Under the pieces are notes generated by a model, which saw nothing but the letters and a program-made list of their open reading frames with translations, made no database searches and was not told the DNA's origin. DNA of 64,000 bases from contig DATCTN010000030.1 in assembly GCA_036567965.1 (NCBI GenBank), forward strand, positions 231,845 through 295,844. The letters are read 5' to 3'. Position numbers and translations under genes: made by a program. This document shows positions 1-9,139 of the stretch, in pieces (position 1 is the stretch's first letter; each line of letters opens with the position of its first letter). This DNA comes from Candidatus Kryptoniota bacterium (GTDB taxonomy: Bacteria; Bacteroidota; Ignavibacteria; Kryptoniales; JAKASW01).

Positions 1-93
1 CTCGGGAACTGGTTACACCCATGATGTAATACAGTCACAGACTTCAGGTATTTCTTGTAGACCTCGCCGCGAAGTATTAAATTTACACGTTTC

Positions 94-190
94 GGAGAGG
101 TGCGAGAGTGGTTTCCCGAAGGTCCGAAGGACTCCTTTGGAGGACTCCTTCGGAGGAATCGGCCGGACTCGATCTCGAGAAAAGAGCTTG
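94..190 (+). pseudogene. tRNA-Ser remnant interrupted by a palindromic insert
   Basis: Positions 94-113 are identical to the first 20 nt of the intact tRNA-Ser at 495. About 42 nt of unrelated palindromic sequence follow (114-155, containing GTCC-gaa-GGAC and CTCC-ttc-GGAG hairpins). The tRNA sequence then resumes for 11 nt (156-166, GAATCGGCCGG) before it decays. No T-arm or acceptor 3' strand is present. It is best read as a duplicated tRNA-Ser 5' half with a hairpin repeat inserted in the D-loop region. A near-identical 20-nt piece of the insert occurs at 59790-59809. Confidence 0.75.
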
Positions 191-242
191 TGGGACGGTG
201 AAGAATGATGTGCGACAAATTCTGTGAAATGATGAGGGAGTT

Positions 243-488
243 GTGTTTTCTACATATATTCTCCAAAGCCTGAGAGATTCAAGCTATTATTATGGACAGT
301 GCAAAGATATTGAAAGACGACTTAAAGAACACAATAGCGGCAGATCTCAGTACACGAAGGGTCATGTGCCGTATGTTCTACTATATTTTGAGGAGTTCGA
401 GACGAGGAAGGAGGCAGCAGCAAGAGAGAGATTCTTCAAGTCGATAGATGGCTACATATGGCTGAAGCATAAAGGGATCACGAAATAG
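243..488 (+). CDS. Small GIY-YIG domain protein (YhbQ/UPF0213-like)
   Basis: An 81-residue protein made of a single GIY-YIG nuclease fold. The N-terminus reads TYILQS...YYYGQ, a variant of the GIY...YIG signature, followed by the conserved arginine helix DIERRLKEHNSG and a later glutamate-rich helix (EAAARERFFKS). Proteins of this size and pattern are widespread in Bacteroidota and related groups; their cellular role is mostly unknown. The GTG start at 243 follows a purine-rich GAGGGAG at 234-240, rather close to the codon. The gene lies between a tRNA-Ser 5' remnant (94-113) and the intact tRNA-Ser (495), which begin with the same 20 nt, so the segment has direct repeats on both sides. The family call is firm; a homing or mobility role is only inferred from position. 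Confidence 0.8.
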   Translation: MFSTYILQSLRDSSYYYGQCKDIERRLKEHNSGRSQYTKGHVPYVLLYFEEFETRKEAAARERFFKSIDGYIWLKHKGITK

Positions 489-494
489 AAGATT

Positions 495-581
495 GGAGAG
501 GTGCGAGAGTGGTTGAATCGGCCGGTCTCGAAAACCGGAATGCCCTTCGGGGTATCGAGGGTTCGAATCCCTCCCTCTCCG
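495..581 (+). tRNA. tRNA-Ser (CGA)
   Basis: An 87-nt cloverleaf. Acceptor GGAGAGG (495-501) pairs with CCTCTCC (574-580), and the discriminator base is G581. The anticodon stem CCGGT/ACCGG encloses loop CTCGAAA, giving anticodon CGA, which reads UCG. The long variable arm (tgcccttcggggta) is typical of class II tRNA-Ser. The T-arm is GAGGG-TTCGAAT-CCCTC. The 3' CCA is not encoded. Confidence 0.95.
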
Positions 582-607
582 CGGCTCTTTTTGGCGAAGG
601 TTTTTCC

Positions 608-695
<88 letters not shown>

Positions 696-868
696 ATAGT
701 TTTCATCTCGGTCTGAGGGGTTAGCCGGTAGTAATTTTGTAAATGTGCTCGCCTTGCAATAATGGACTGGAACTCAAAATAAGTCGTTTTTACCGTCATG
801 AGGGTGAGACAACCGCAATTCTTGATTTTTACTTTGGACGGGAATATCTTCCATCAGGCTGACAAGAC

Positions 869-2329
869 ATGAGCACAGACGAATTCGATTACACATTCGA
901 CGACGAGTACGACGAATTTGAGAAGCGCAATATCAACGAGGAGATAAAGCGGCTTCGAAGGGAAGAGCCGAATTTCTCGAGCATTGCAGCGCTCGAAGAA
1001 ATAGTCGACTATTTCATGAGTCAGGAAAAATATGAAGACGCTCTCTTCTTCGCAAACAAGCTCATCGATGTCATGCCGGCAAGCGCGGAGAACTGGTTCA
1101 GACGCGGCGAGATCAGTGAGGCTCTCGGCAAGTTCGACGATGCGCTCCATGATTATGGAAAAGCACTCGAGTACAACCCGATCGAAGTAGACGCCCTCAT
1201 CGGAAAGGCAAGCTGCCTCCAGGTACTGGACAGATTTGAAGAGGCTCTCGACACGGTTGAACGGGCGCTGGACATCGACCCCGGCAGTTACGAGGCATTG
1301 ATGAACCAGGGGATTATACTCGAGAAGCTTCAACGCTATGATGATGCGTCAAAAGTTTTCAAGTACCTGACTGAACTCGATTCGTCGGACAAAGACGCCT
1401 GGTTTGAGCTGGCGTACTGTTACGACTATCTCGATTTGCCGGAGAAATCGATGAGGTGCTACGACAGGGTGATCGAGCTCGATCCGTATAACCACAGAGC
1501 CTGGTACAACCGCGGGATTGCATTGAACGCGCTGGGGAAATACCAGACCGCGGTCGAAAGTTACGACATGGCGATCGCGATCGACGAGAAGTTCGGTGCC
1601 GCATGGTACAACCGGAGTAATGCCCTCCTCAGCATGGGCAAGCTCCGCGAGGCGATCGAAAGCTATAAAATAACCTTGAAGTACGAGCCTAAGGATGTTG
1701 CGAGCTGGCATAATATGGCGACGGCTTACGAGGAGCTCGGCGAGTACAAAGACGCAGTGAGATGTTATACCGAGGGTTTGAAAATAGATCCCGAGCATGT
1801 CGAGTCTCTGTTTGGTCGGGCGGTTTGTTACGATGCGCTCAGCATGTACAGGAAAGCGCTCTCGGATTTCAACCGGGCTGCGGAGCTCAATGACACTGAC
1901 GCAGATGTTTGGCATGCAAGAGGAGATGTTGAGTTTACCCTGGAGCTGTTTGCTGACGCGGTTAGGAGTTACACCAGGGTGACGGAACTGGACAAGGATA
2001 ATGTCGACGGATGGCTGGATCTCGGCGACGCTCTTGTGGAATGTGAGAAGTTTCAGGAGGCGCTGAAATCTTACGATAAGGCTATTTCTCTGTCGCCTGA
2101 ATGGGGAGAAGTGTATTACCAGAAGTGCAAATGCTGTCTGGAAATCGGCTCTTTCCCTGAAGCCATCGCCTGCGCGAGAAAGTCACTCGAGTTGGAGCCT
2201 CATAAAATAAATACATTCTTCCAGGATTTCGGGCAGATTCAGCATTCGAATCCTGAAATACTTATTAAGTTCGTATTCCCGGTGTATGAGTGGTTGGTGA
2301 ATGAAAAGAAGTACAAAGAGTCACGCTAG
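869..2329 (+). CDS. Tetratricopeptide repeat protein
   Basis: A 486-residue protein built almost entirely of about 12 consecutive TPR units (residues ~35-450), each with the W/Y-L-G-Y-A-L-P pattern, for example AWYNRGIALNALGKYQTAVE and SWHNMATAYEELGEYKDAVR. The N-terminus is acidic (EFDYTFDDEYDEFEK) and lacks a signal peptide or membrane segment, so it is probably a cytoplasmic protein-interaction scaffold. ATG 869 has no clear ribosome site, which is common in this group. Its end overlaps aroE by 29 nt, so the two are translated from one mRNA. No specific partner can be named. Confidence 0.85.
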   Translation: MSTDEFDYTFDDEYDEFEKRNINEEIKRLRREEPNFSSIAALEEIVDYFMSQEKYEDALFFANKLIDVMPASAENWFRRGEISEALGKFDDALHDYGKALEYNPIEVDALIGKASCLQVLDRFEEALDTVERALDIDPGSYEALMNQGIILEKLQRYDDASKVFKYLTELDSSDKDAWFELAYCYDYLDLPEKSMRCYDRVIELDPYNHRAWYNRGIALNALGKYQTAVESYDMAIAIDEKFGAAWYNRSNALLSMGKLREAIESYKITLKYEPKDVASWHNMATAYEELGEYKDAVRCYTEGLKIDPEHVESLFGRAVCYDALSMYRKALSDFNRAAELNDTDADVWHARGDVEFTLELFADAVRSYTRVTELDKDNVDGWLDLGDALVECEKFQEALKSYDKAISLSPEWGEVYYQKCKCCLEIGSFPEAIACARKSLELEPHKINTFFQDFGQIQHSNPEILIKFVFPVYEWLVNEKKYKESR

Positions 2330-3197
2330 ACTCGTAGGCATAATAGGCCACCCGATCTCCCACAGCTGGTCGCCAGAGATCCACGAGACAGCATTCAAGC
2401 TCACAAAACAGAGCTATTCTTATCTCGCGTTCGACGTTCTGCCGAAGAATTTGCGAGAAGCATTGAGAGGAATGGTCGCTCTCGGAATTGTCGGCCTGAA
2501 TGTCACGGTACCGCATAAAGAAGCGGTTATCGCGTTCCTCGACGAAGTCTCTTCGGATGCCAGACTGGTTGGCGCAGTGAACACGGTATATGTAGAGAAC
2601 GACTCCCTTGTAGGTCATAATACAGATGTCGACGGAGTGGTGGAGGCCTTGAAACCTTATCGTGATGAGCTCGCCGACCAGAGCGTGACGATCTTCGGTG
2701 CGGGCGGGGGCGCTCGCGCGGTGGTTTACTCTCTTCTCACTTATTTTCACCCGGCCCAGATCTTCGTTATAAACCGCGACACGTCGCGTGCTGAGCTGTT
2801 GAGAAAGTTCTTCCTTGATTCGCAGAACTATCCGCACATCAAAGTAGTCGAGCTCCATAATCCTGAAGAGGCGAGCGCCATTGAAATGAGTCGACTTGTC
2901 GTGAACGCGACGCCGGTGGGTATGACCCCGTCCACCGATGAAAGTATGCTCAGCGGAGATTACAAAGACTTCGAGGGGAAGATTTTCTTCGATCTCGTGT
3001 ACAACCCCGTCATGACTCAATTCCTGAAGATCGCGAAACGGAAGAACGCGATCGTGGTCAACGGCATAGAGATGCTGTACAATCAGGCGGCGAAGGCGTT
3101 CGAACTGTGGACAGGCATACCGATGCCGCTCGAGAAAGTCCGTGCGAAGCTTGATCGGAGATTCATGGGGACGAATCTCGAAAAGGTCAAGGCCTGA
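2301..3197 (+). CDS. aroE: Shikimate dehydrogenase
   Basis: 298 residues, usual size for AroE. It reduces 3-dehydroshikimate to shikimate with NADPH in chorismate synthesis. The substrate motif GIIGHPISHSWSP lies at residues 13-25, catalytic Lys73 in NVTVPHKE, Asp109 in GHNTDVDG, and the NADP P-loop GAGGGAR at 133-139. The start overlaps the preceding TPR gene by 29 nt. The other shikimate genes in the window, aroK and aroB, are 14 kb away, so the pathway is split among loci. Confidence 0.95.
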   Translation: MKRSTKSHARLVGIIGHPISHSWSPEIHETAFKLTKQSYSYLAFDVLPKNLREALRGMVALGIVGLNVTVPHKEAVIAFLDEVSSDARLVGAVNTVYVENDSLVGHNTDVDGVVEALKPYRDELADQSVTIFGAGGGARAVVYSLLTYFHPAQIFVINRDTSRAELLRKFFLDSQNYPHIKVVELHNPEEASAIEMSRLVVNATPVGMTPSTDESMLSGDYKDFEGKIFFDLVYNPVMTQFLKIAKRKNAIVVNGIEMLYNQAAKAFELWTGIPMPLEKVRAKLDRRFMGTNLEKVKA

Positions 3198-3198
3198 G

Positions 3199-3546
3199 TC
3201 AGGACTTTTTACCTGCCATCAGCGCGTCGATTATCACCAATGCGTCATCCAGAGGATGAACCGAGAAGGGATCCGATTCTCGCCGCGTGACGCTCGTCGC
3301 CAGCCTCTGTGCCGCCGCGCGGACATTACTCGGGAAATCAACCATGCCGGCAATTCTTACCAGCACTTCCGAGGTGCTCATCGGCCCGGCCGGGTTTCGA
3401 GCAAGGGTGAATGCTTTTCCTACGGCTCTCCTCGCGCACACCCGTGCTTTCCCCTCGTTCCCTTCGTCGAGTGACTGCCGCACCAGCGCGAGCTCGTCAA
3501 GAACGTCCTGCGGCAAGTCAGGCGTCACCGTTGGCACCCCGCGCAT
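3199..3546 (-). CDS. Small helical protein of unknown function, overlapping uvrA
   Basis: A 115-residue protein starting at ATG 3546, 29 nt inside the 3' end of uvrA on the same strand, so probably translated by coupling with it. The frame stays open further upstream, but that part lies over uvrA and the extension is unlikely. The sequence is predicted all-helical (ALVRQSLDEGNEGKARVCARR, then FPSNVRAAAQRLA) and ends AGKKS. It faintly recalls HEPN-like helical domains, but no diagnostic RxxxxH motif is visible, so no function is given. It meets aroE tail to tail with one base between. Confidence 0.65.
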   Translation of the reverse strand: MRGVPTVTPDLPQDVLDELALVRQSLDEGNEGKARVCARRAVGKAFTLARNPAGPMSTSEVLVRIAGMVDFPSNVRAAAQRLATSVTRRESDPFSVHPLDDALVIIDALMAGKKS

Positions 3547-6403
3547 GAGGTGAAAGGTACTCGGAGAGGTATTTAGCCGTGTACGACTTCTTGTTCTCAA
3601 TGACGGTATGTGGAGATCCTTCTGCGACGATGTACCCTCCCATGTCCCCACCCTCCGGCCCGAGATCGATGATCCAGTCCGCACACTTTACAACGTCCAG
3701 ATTATGTTCCACTACTATGACCGTATTGCCTTTGTCGACGAGCTTCTGGAGTAAGTCGAGAAGAATTCTTATGTCCTCGAAGTGAAGGCCCGTAGTAGGT
3801 TCGTCGAGTATGTAAAGCGTTTTTCCGGTCGCGACTTTTGAAAGTTCAGTTGCAAGTTTCACGCGCTGTGCCTCTCCTCCCGAAAGTGTGGTCGAAGACT
3901 GACCAAGTCTGATGTAGCCCAGGCCCACTTCATTCATGGTTCTGAGTTTCCTGTTTATTGCAGGTATGTCTTCAAACAGGCTCATCGCATCTTCGACGGT
4001 CATTTCGAGAACGTCAGCGATAGTCTTGCCTTTGTATCTTACGTCAAGTGTCGCCGCGCTGAAGCGCTTGCCGTTGCAAACCTCGCACTTTACGTAAACG
4101 TCGGGTAGGAAGCTCATTTCGATTTTCCTGAGTCCATCTCCTTCACATGCGGGGCATCGTCCTTCCTGGACGTTAAACGAGAATCTGCCGGGCCTGTAAC
4201 CTCGTATCTTTGATTCGGGAAGCTGGGCGAACAGATCACGTATGGCCGTGAATACACCTACATAGGTCGCGGGATTCGATCTCGGAGTCCGGCCGATCGG
4301 CGATTGGTCGACATCGACAACTTTGTCAATCAGATCCATTCCGGATATGGATTTGTAGGGAAGGGGTTGGTCAGCAAGTCGGTAAAAATATTTTCCCAGA
4401 ATCCTGTAAAGAGTGTCGTTGATCAAACTTGATTTCCCCGAACCGCTTACGCCTGTAATGCAAATGAACGAACCTATAGGAAACTTTATTTCGATGTTCT
4501 TGAGATTATTGCCTGTCGCGCCTTTCAAGACGATGAACGAACCGTTCGGTGTTCTCAACTCCTTTTCCGGTCTGACGGGTATCTCCTTTTCATTTCTAAG
4601 GTAAGCCGCTGTGAGTGAATTTTCCTTCTCGGAAAGAAGCTCCGAAAGGGTGCCAGCTTTCACCAGTCTCCCGCCGTGCTCGCCGGCGCCTGGTCCAAGA
4701 TCAACGATGTAATCGGCATTCTCCATCGTTTCCCTGTCGTGTTCCACGACGATAACCGTATTACCAAGATCGCGGAGTGCTTTAAGTGAATTGATCAGCC
4801 GCAAATTGTCGCGCTGGTGCAGACCGATCGAGGGTTCGTCAATCACGTAAAGCACTCCTGTCAATTGCGATCCGATCTGTGTGGCGAGCCGGATCCGCTG
4901 CGATTCACCTCCCGACAATGAACCCGAGGACCGGTTGATATTCAGGTAGTTCAACCCGACATTTAGCAGAAACCTCAACCTCGTCCGTATTTCGTGGAGA
5001 ATCGGCTGGGAGATCTTCTGGGCCCTTCTGTCAAGTTTGAGGTCTTCGAATTTAGTCGCAACCTTATCAAGCGAATCTTTGACCACCGCACCAATAGTGA
5101 GTTCCTCTTTTGCCGCATCGATGATCCTGACGAATCTGCTTTCCGCCCGAAGTCTCGATCCGTTGCATTCGTTGCACTCGGTAAGAGGGAGGTTCGCTTC
5201 AACATTCCGAAATTCATTTCCGAAATACACTTCGAAGTCGAGATTCTGGAGCATCGGTATCAAGCCTTCGAATTTTGTCGCGAGATTTGAGATCGACACT
5301 CCGGAGAATTTCACACCCTTCGTCGAGTTCTTGGGATTCTTCCCGAAAAAGAGGAGACTCCGGACCTCCGAGTCGAATTCTTTGAAAGGAGTATTCGTAT
5401 TGACCTTGAACGGCTCAAGGACGCTGTTCAAAAGGCTCAGGAGGAAGAAATCTTCGCGCTTCGGAAATAGGAGCGCGCCATCGGTGATCGAGAGGTTCGG
5501 ATCCACCACGAGCGCATCTGATGTGATGTTCCTGCTCAAGCCCGTGCCGTTGCACGTCCTGCACATTCCGAATTTGGAGTTGAATGAAAAAGAATTGGGT
5601 GCAAGGTCAGGATAACTTCTCCCGCATTTCGGACACGACCTGAGGCGGCTGTAAAACTGATCTCGTTTCGTGTCGTGATCGAATACGATTATTCTCCCGC
5701 TTCCTCGTTCCAGTGCAAGCTTGAGAGATTCTCTCAGTCGCGTGAGCGCTTTCTTCTGTATGCGGAGTTTATCGATGACCAGCTCGATGGTGTGAGTGCC
5801 GTATCTCGACAACTCGAGCCCGTCCTTCAAATCGCGCAGACTCCCATCCGTTCTGACCTGCACGAATCCTTCGGCGAGAAGTTCCCTAAACAGCTCGCGG
5901 TAATGGCCCTTTCTGCCGATCACAAGAGGGGCGAGAAGCAATATGTTTTTGCCGTTGAAGTCGGACATCAGTGACTGGAGAATTTGATCTGGAGTTTGTT
6001 GTTCGACCGGAATGTTGCAGTCCACGCAGAACTGGGTTCCCACTTTTGCGAAAAGAAGTCTGATATAGTCGTAGATTTCCGTAACGGTCCCCACAGTCGA
6101 GTGAGGATTCGAACTTATTGTCTTCTGGTCGATGGCGACTGACGGACTCAACCCCTCGATGAGGTCGACTTCGGGCCTCTCGAGTATCTGGAGAAATTGC
6201 CGCGCGTAGGCCATCATGGTTTCAAGGTATCGGCGCTGCCCCTCGGCATAAATCGTATCGAATGCGAGGGAAGACTTTCCGCTTCCGCTCAGGCCCGTGA
6301 TGACGATGAACTTGTCGCGAGGTAGATCGAGATCGATTGATTTGAGGTTATGTTGTCGCGCGCCTCGAATTATGATCTTGCTTGTATCGGGGATCTTCTT
6401 CAT
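3518..6403 (-). CDS. uvrA: Excinuclease ABC subunit A
   Basis: A 961-residue UvrA, the damage-recognition ATPase of nucleotide excision repair. Two ABC modules are visible: Walker A GLSGSGKSS (37-45) with signature LSGGESQR and DEPSIGLH, then GVSGSGKSS with LSGGEAQR and DEPTTGLH. The first zinc module has CPKC...CRTC, the second CPAC...CEVC. The frame is open to 6562, but ATG 6403 (MKKIPDTSK) leaves the normal lead before the first strand and the usual family length, so it is chosen over the 53-residue longer form. The gene is divergent from an ATP-grasp gene across a 180 bp gap that must hold both promoters. Confidence 0.97.
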   Translation of the reverse strand: MKKIPDTSKIIIRGARQHNLKSIDLDLPRDKFIVITGLSGSGKSSLAFDTIYAEGQRRYLETMMAYARQFLQILERPEVDLIEGLSPSVAIDQKTISSNPHSTVGTVTEIYDYIRLLFAKVGTQFCVDCNIPVEQQTPDQILQSLMSDFNGKNILLLAPLVIGRKGHYRELFRELLAEGFVQVRTDGSLRDLKDGLELSRYGTHTIELVIDKLRIQKKALTRLRESLKLALERGSGRIIVFDHDTKRDQFYSRLRSCPKCGRSYPDLAPNSFSFNSKFGMCRTCNGTGLSRNITSDALVVDPNLSITDGALLFPKREDFFLLSLLNSVLEPFKVNTNTPFKEFDSEVRSLLFFGKNPKNSTKGVKFSGVSISNLATKFEGLIPMLQNLDFEVYFGNEFRNVEANLPLTECNECNGSRLRAESRFVRIIDAAKEELTIGAVVKDSLDKVATKFEDLKLDRRAQKISQPILHEIRTRLRFLLNVGLNYLNINRSSGSLSGGESQRIRLATQIGSQLTGVLYVIDEPSIGLHQRDNLRLINSLKALRDLGNTVIVVEHDRETMENADYIVDLGPGAGEHGGRLVKAGTLSELLSEKENSLTAAYLRNEKEIPVRPEKELRTPNGSFIVLKGATGNNLKNIEIKFPIGSFICITGVSGSGKSSLINDTLYRILGKYFYRLADQPLPYKSISGMDLIDKVVDVDQSPIGRTPRSNPATYVGVFTAIRDLFAQLPESKIRGYRPGRFSFNVQEGRCPACEGDGLRKIEMSFLPDVYVKCEVCNGKRFSAATLDVRYKGKTIADVLEMTVEDAMSLFEDIPAINRKLRTMNEVGLGYIRLGQSSTTLSGGEAQRVKLATELSKVATGKTLYILDEPTTGLHFEDIRILLDLLQKLVDKGNTVIVVEHNLDVVKCADWIIDLGPEGGDMGGYIVAEGSPHTVIENKKSYTAKYLSEYLSPHARGANGDA

Positions 6404-6583
6404 CTGAACCGTGAATTTATCCAGAATGATATAGAGATTCAATCCGGAAAATCGAGACCATCGTCGCAACGAAAATTTGAGGCTCAACTCAACGCCCCGG
6501 GAACAATCAATGGTCACTCTTCTTGGCATAAGATGCCGGAGCAGTAGTTCAATAGAGCTCACAATTTGTTAAATTCATAAAAT

Positions 6584-7495
6584 ATGAAGTCTCTCGATTG
6601 TGCAATCTTTTACGAGTGGGAATACGACCGTGACTTTGTGTCCATGCTTGAAGAAAAACTCCGCTCGGCGGATTTAAGTCATGAAGTATTCACGCCCGCA
6701 GATTTCGAACAAGTCCGCGCAGGATTAGATCCTAGCCAGCTCTCCTTCAAGACTGTAATTGACAGGGCTTCCGACGTTGACGAGCGATGCGAAGCGGTAA
6801 TGGCATTTGTAGCGGCGCACGGGACTCGCATAATTAACGATCCGGTCAGAATGCGTCATGCAATTGACAAAGCATCGATGCATCTCGAATTCATTACCGA
6901 AGGTATTTACGTGCCATACACCATCATTGTGTCTCCGTTTAATGCCGAGGAGGAAATACGGTTAAGCCTCAGCGAGCTCGCGAAGTTAGGACGACCGTTC
7001 ATAATAAAGCCAGCAAACACGACAGGTGGCGGGATCGGCGTCGTCACGGGTGCCGAAGATCTTCATGACGTCATCGAAACTCGCAAACACCACAAGGACG
7101 ACAAGTATCTCCTGCAACAGAGAATAGAACCTGTGGCCATCGATGGGCGAAGGGCATGGTTCAGACCGTTCTACGTCTTTGGCGAAGTGTTCATATGCTG
7201 GTGGGATGACCTGACCCATATTTATATTGCAGCGAGTAATGCTGAGATCGAAAAGTTCGGTCTGAGAGAAATGGAGAAAGTCGTGAGGAAGATACACAAT
7301 GTCTGCCGTCTTGATTTTTTCTCCCCTGAAATCGCTGCAACCTCGGAGGGGAAATTTATTGTTATAGATTATGTGAATGACATGTGCGATATGCGCCTCA
7401 AATCAGCCCATTATGACGGCGTGCCGGACGAAATTGTAAATCTAGTGACGGACCGGTTAGTGTCGGAAATAAAAAGTATTGCGGGAAGAGAATAA
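6584..7495 (+). CDS. ATP-grasp superfamily protein
   Basis: 303 residues. The centre and C-terminus show an ATP-grasp fold: FIIKPANTTGGGIGVV as the lysine/glycine-rich ATP loop, YLLQQRIEP as the next strand, and FIVIDYVNDMCDMR near the end providing acidic/Asn metal ligands. The N-terminal region (CAIFYEWEYDRDF) resembles the preATP-grasp half of small ligases. The substrate is unknown: D-Ala-D-Ala ligase or RimK-like enzymes share the fold but not the whole sequence. The stop codon directly abuts the start of the exonuclease gene at 7496, so the two are co-expressed, and it is divergent from uvrA. Confidence 0.75.
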   Translation: MKSLDCAIFYEWEYDRDFVSMLEEKLRSADLSHEVFTPADFEQVRAGLDPSQLSFKTVIDRASDVDERCEAVMAFVAAHGTRIINDPVRMRHAIDKASMHLEFITEGIYVPYTIIVSPFNAEEEIRLSLSELAKLGRPFIIKPANTTGGGIGVVTGAEDLHDVIETRKHHKDDKYLLQQRIEPVAIDGRRAWFRPFYVFGEVFICWWDDLTHIYIAASNAEIEKFGLREMEKVVRKIHNVCRLDFFSPEIAATSEGKFIVIDYVNDMCDMRLKSAHYDGVPDEIVNLVTDRLVSEIKSIAGRE

Positions 7496-9139
7496 GTGGA
7501 AGACACCGAATTCTTGCCTCACGAAAGCGGGTATAACGACGCGGTGTTTTCCGTGGTGGATGTCGAAACGACGGGAGCGACGGCGGCGGATGACAGGATA
7601 ATCGAGTTTGCCGCTTTCAAAGTGAGAGGCGGAAAGATCGTGGACGAATTTTCGACGCTCATCAATCCGGGCCGGCATATTCCGAACTTCATCAGGAACA
7701 TGACCGGGATCAGCAATGAAATGGTTTACGGAGCTCCGTCGTTCAGCGGGACGGCCGTCAAGATCGCAGAATTCCTGCAGGGCACTGTCTTCACCGCTCA
7801 TAACTCACCTTTCGATTACGGATTTGTGAAGAGCGAGATGACAAGGGCGGGGATAGATTTTGACATGCCCCAGCTCTGTACCAGGAAATTGAGCTCCAGG
7901 ATACTTGCAGATCTGCCGAGGAAGGCGCTCGATCAGGTGTGCCATCATCTTGGCATCAGGATAAATAACCGCCATCGCGCGTTCGGTGACGCGCGCGCAA
8001 CGGCGCATTTGCTCGTTGAACTTCTCGAGCTGATTGTAGAGAAGCATGAAATTGTCACGCTGGAAGAGTTGCTGCGTTTTCAGAGCATTCCTCACAGGAT
8101 CGATCCGCATAAGAATCAAAACGTTTTTCGAAAAGCAATGGCAACGGCACCCAATGCTCCAGGGGTATATCGCGTGCTCGGCCCCTCGGAGGAAGTCATT
8201 TACGCAGGGAAAGCCAAGAATCTAAAAATGCGGATGGCTTCATATCTTACGGAAAATGCGAAGGACGCCGACAAAATACGGAGAATGCTTAGAGAGGCCG
8301 TTTCAGTCGAATGGGAGAGAACATCGTCTGAGCTGCATGCGCTGCTCAGGGAACTTCAGCTGATACGACGACTCAAACCGCCCTTTAACTCACAACTTGT
8401 CAATTCACGTCGTTTCCCGTTCATCAAGATTTCATCTTCGTTGGATTTCGACCGGCTCGATGTGGTCTATGAATTGGAGGAGGAAGGGAAATACTATGGC
8501 CCTTTCGAAAATTCTTATGTAGCAGAACAGGTTCTATCAGCGGCCGACCGCTACTTCAAACTCGTGAAATGCGATAATGAATTCGTGGAACCTTTCGACC
8601 CCTGTCTCTATTTCTACATCGACCGGTGCATGGCCCCGTGCAGGGGGGACATCACGAACGATAAGTATAGCGAAGAGGTCCGTGCCGTGGAAGAATTCCT
8701 GTCGGGCTCGTTCGATAAACTCACTAATGATCTGAGGCTTCGTCTCGATGAACTCTCGAAAAAACTTGAGTTTGAAGACGCGGCAGAACTGCGCGATCTG
8801 ATCGCAGTTCTTGAGAGGACATCACTTCGTCTCAAGCTTATTGACGGACCGGTAACAAGGGCAAACTTTCTGTGTGGATGGCTTAAGGGCGAGTGTTATG
8901 AGCTTTATAGGGTCAAACGCGGCCTCGTTACAGGCCCGGCCATAGTGCCTGCGGGAGAACTGGTGAGCGGCCTTTCCACACTTCTCAACGAGTCTTCCGT
9001 AATTTCAGGCGACTACGTTCCATTGCGGATCCTCCTGAACCACTCGCTCAAGGAGCAAAGGGGATTCATCAAGATTGGTCTTAACACTCATCAGGATGTT
9101 GAAGAGCTTGCCGCGAAAATAAAAACCGCTGCCGTGTAA
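7496..9139 (+). CDS. DEDDh exonuclease fused to a UvrC/Cho-like GIY-YIG nuclease
   Basis: 547 residues with two nuclease parts. Residues ~15-180 form a DnaQ-type 3'-5' exonuclease with D22 and E24 (VDVETTG), H102/D107 (HNSPFD) and H160/D165 (HRAFGD). Residues ~212-300 form a UvrC N-terminal-like GIY-YIG domain (GVY 223-225, YAG 236-238, then KNLKMRMASY), followed by a UvrC-like region with CLYFYIDRCMAPC and a UVR-like helix pair (KLEFEDAAELRDLI). The RNase H-like catalytic half of UvrC is missing. Such fusions occur in several phyla and are annotated as DEDD exonuclease/Cho-like repair enzymes. The GTG start follows the upstream TAA with no gap. Proximity to uvrA fits a role in incision and trimming during repair. 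Confidence 0.88.
   Translation: MEDTEFLPHESGYNDAVFSVVDVETTGATAADDRIIEFAAFKVRGGKIVDEFSTLINPGRHIPNFIRNMTGISNEMVYGAPSFSGTAVKIAEFLQGTVFTAHNSPFDYGFVKSEMTRAGIDFDMPQLCTRKLSSRILADLPRKALDQVCHHLGIRINNRHRAFGDARATAHLLVELLELIVEKHEIVTLEELLRFQSIPHRIDPHKNQNVFRKAMATAPNAPGVYRVLGPSEEVIYAGKAKNLKMRMASYLTENAKDADKIRRMLREAVSVEWERTSSELHALLRELQLIRRLKPPFNSQLVNSRRFPFIKISSSLDFDRLDVVYELEEEGKYYGPFENSYVAEQVLSAADRYFKLVKCDNEFVEPFDPCLYFYIDRCMAPCRGDITNDKYSEEVRAVEEFLSGSFDKLTNDLRLRLDELSKKLEFEDAAELRDLIAVLERTSLRLKLIDGPVTRANFLCGWLKGECYELYRVKRGLVTGPAIVPAGELVSGLSTLLNESSVISGDYVPLRILLNHSLKEQRGFIKIGLNTHQDVEELAAKIKTAAV

Noticed and set aside
6404..6562. N-terminal extension of UvrA to 6562
   Set aside because: The extra 53 residues have no family match and would consume the divergent promoter region; ATG 6403 gives the normal length.
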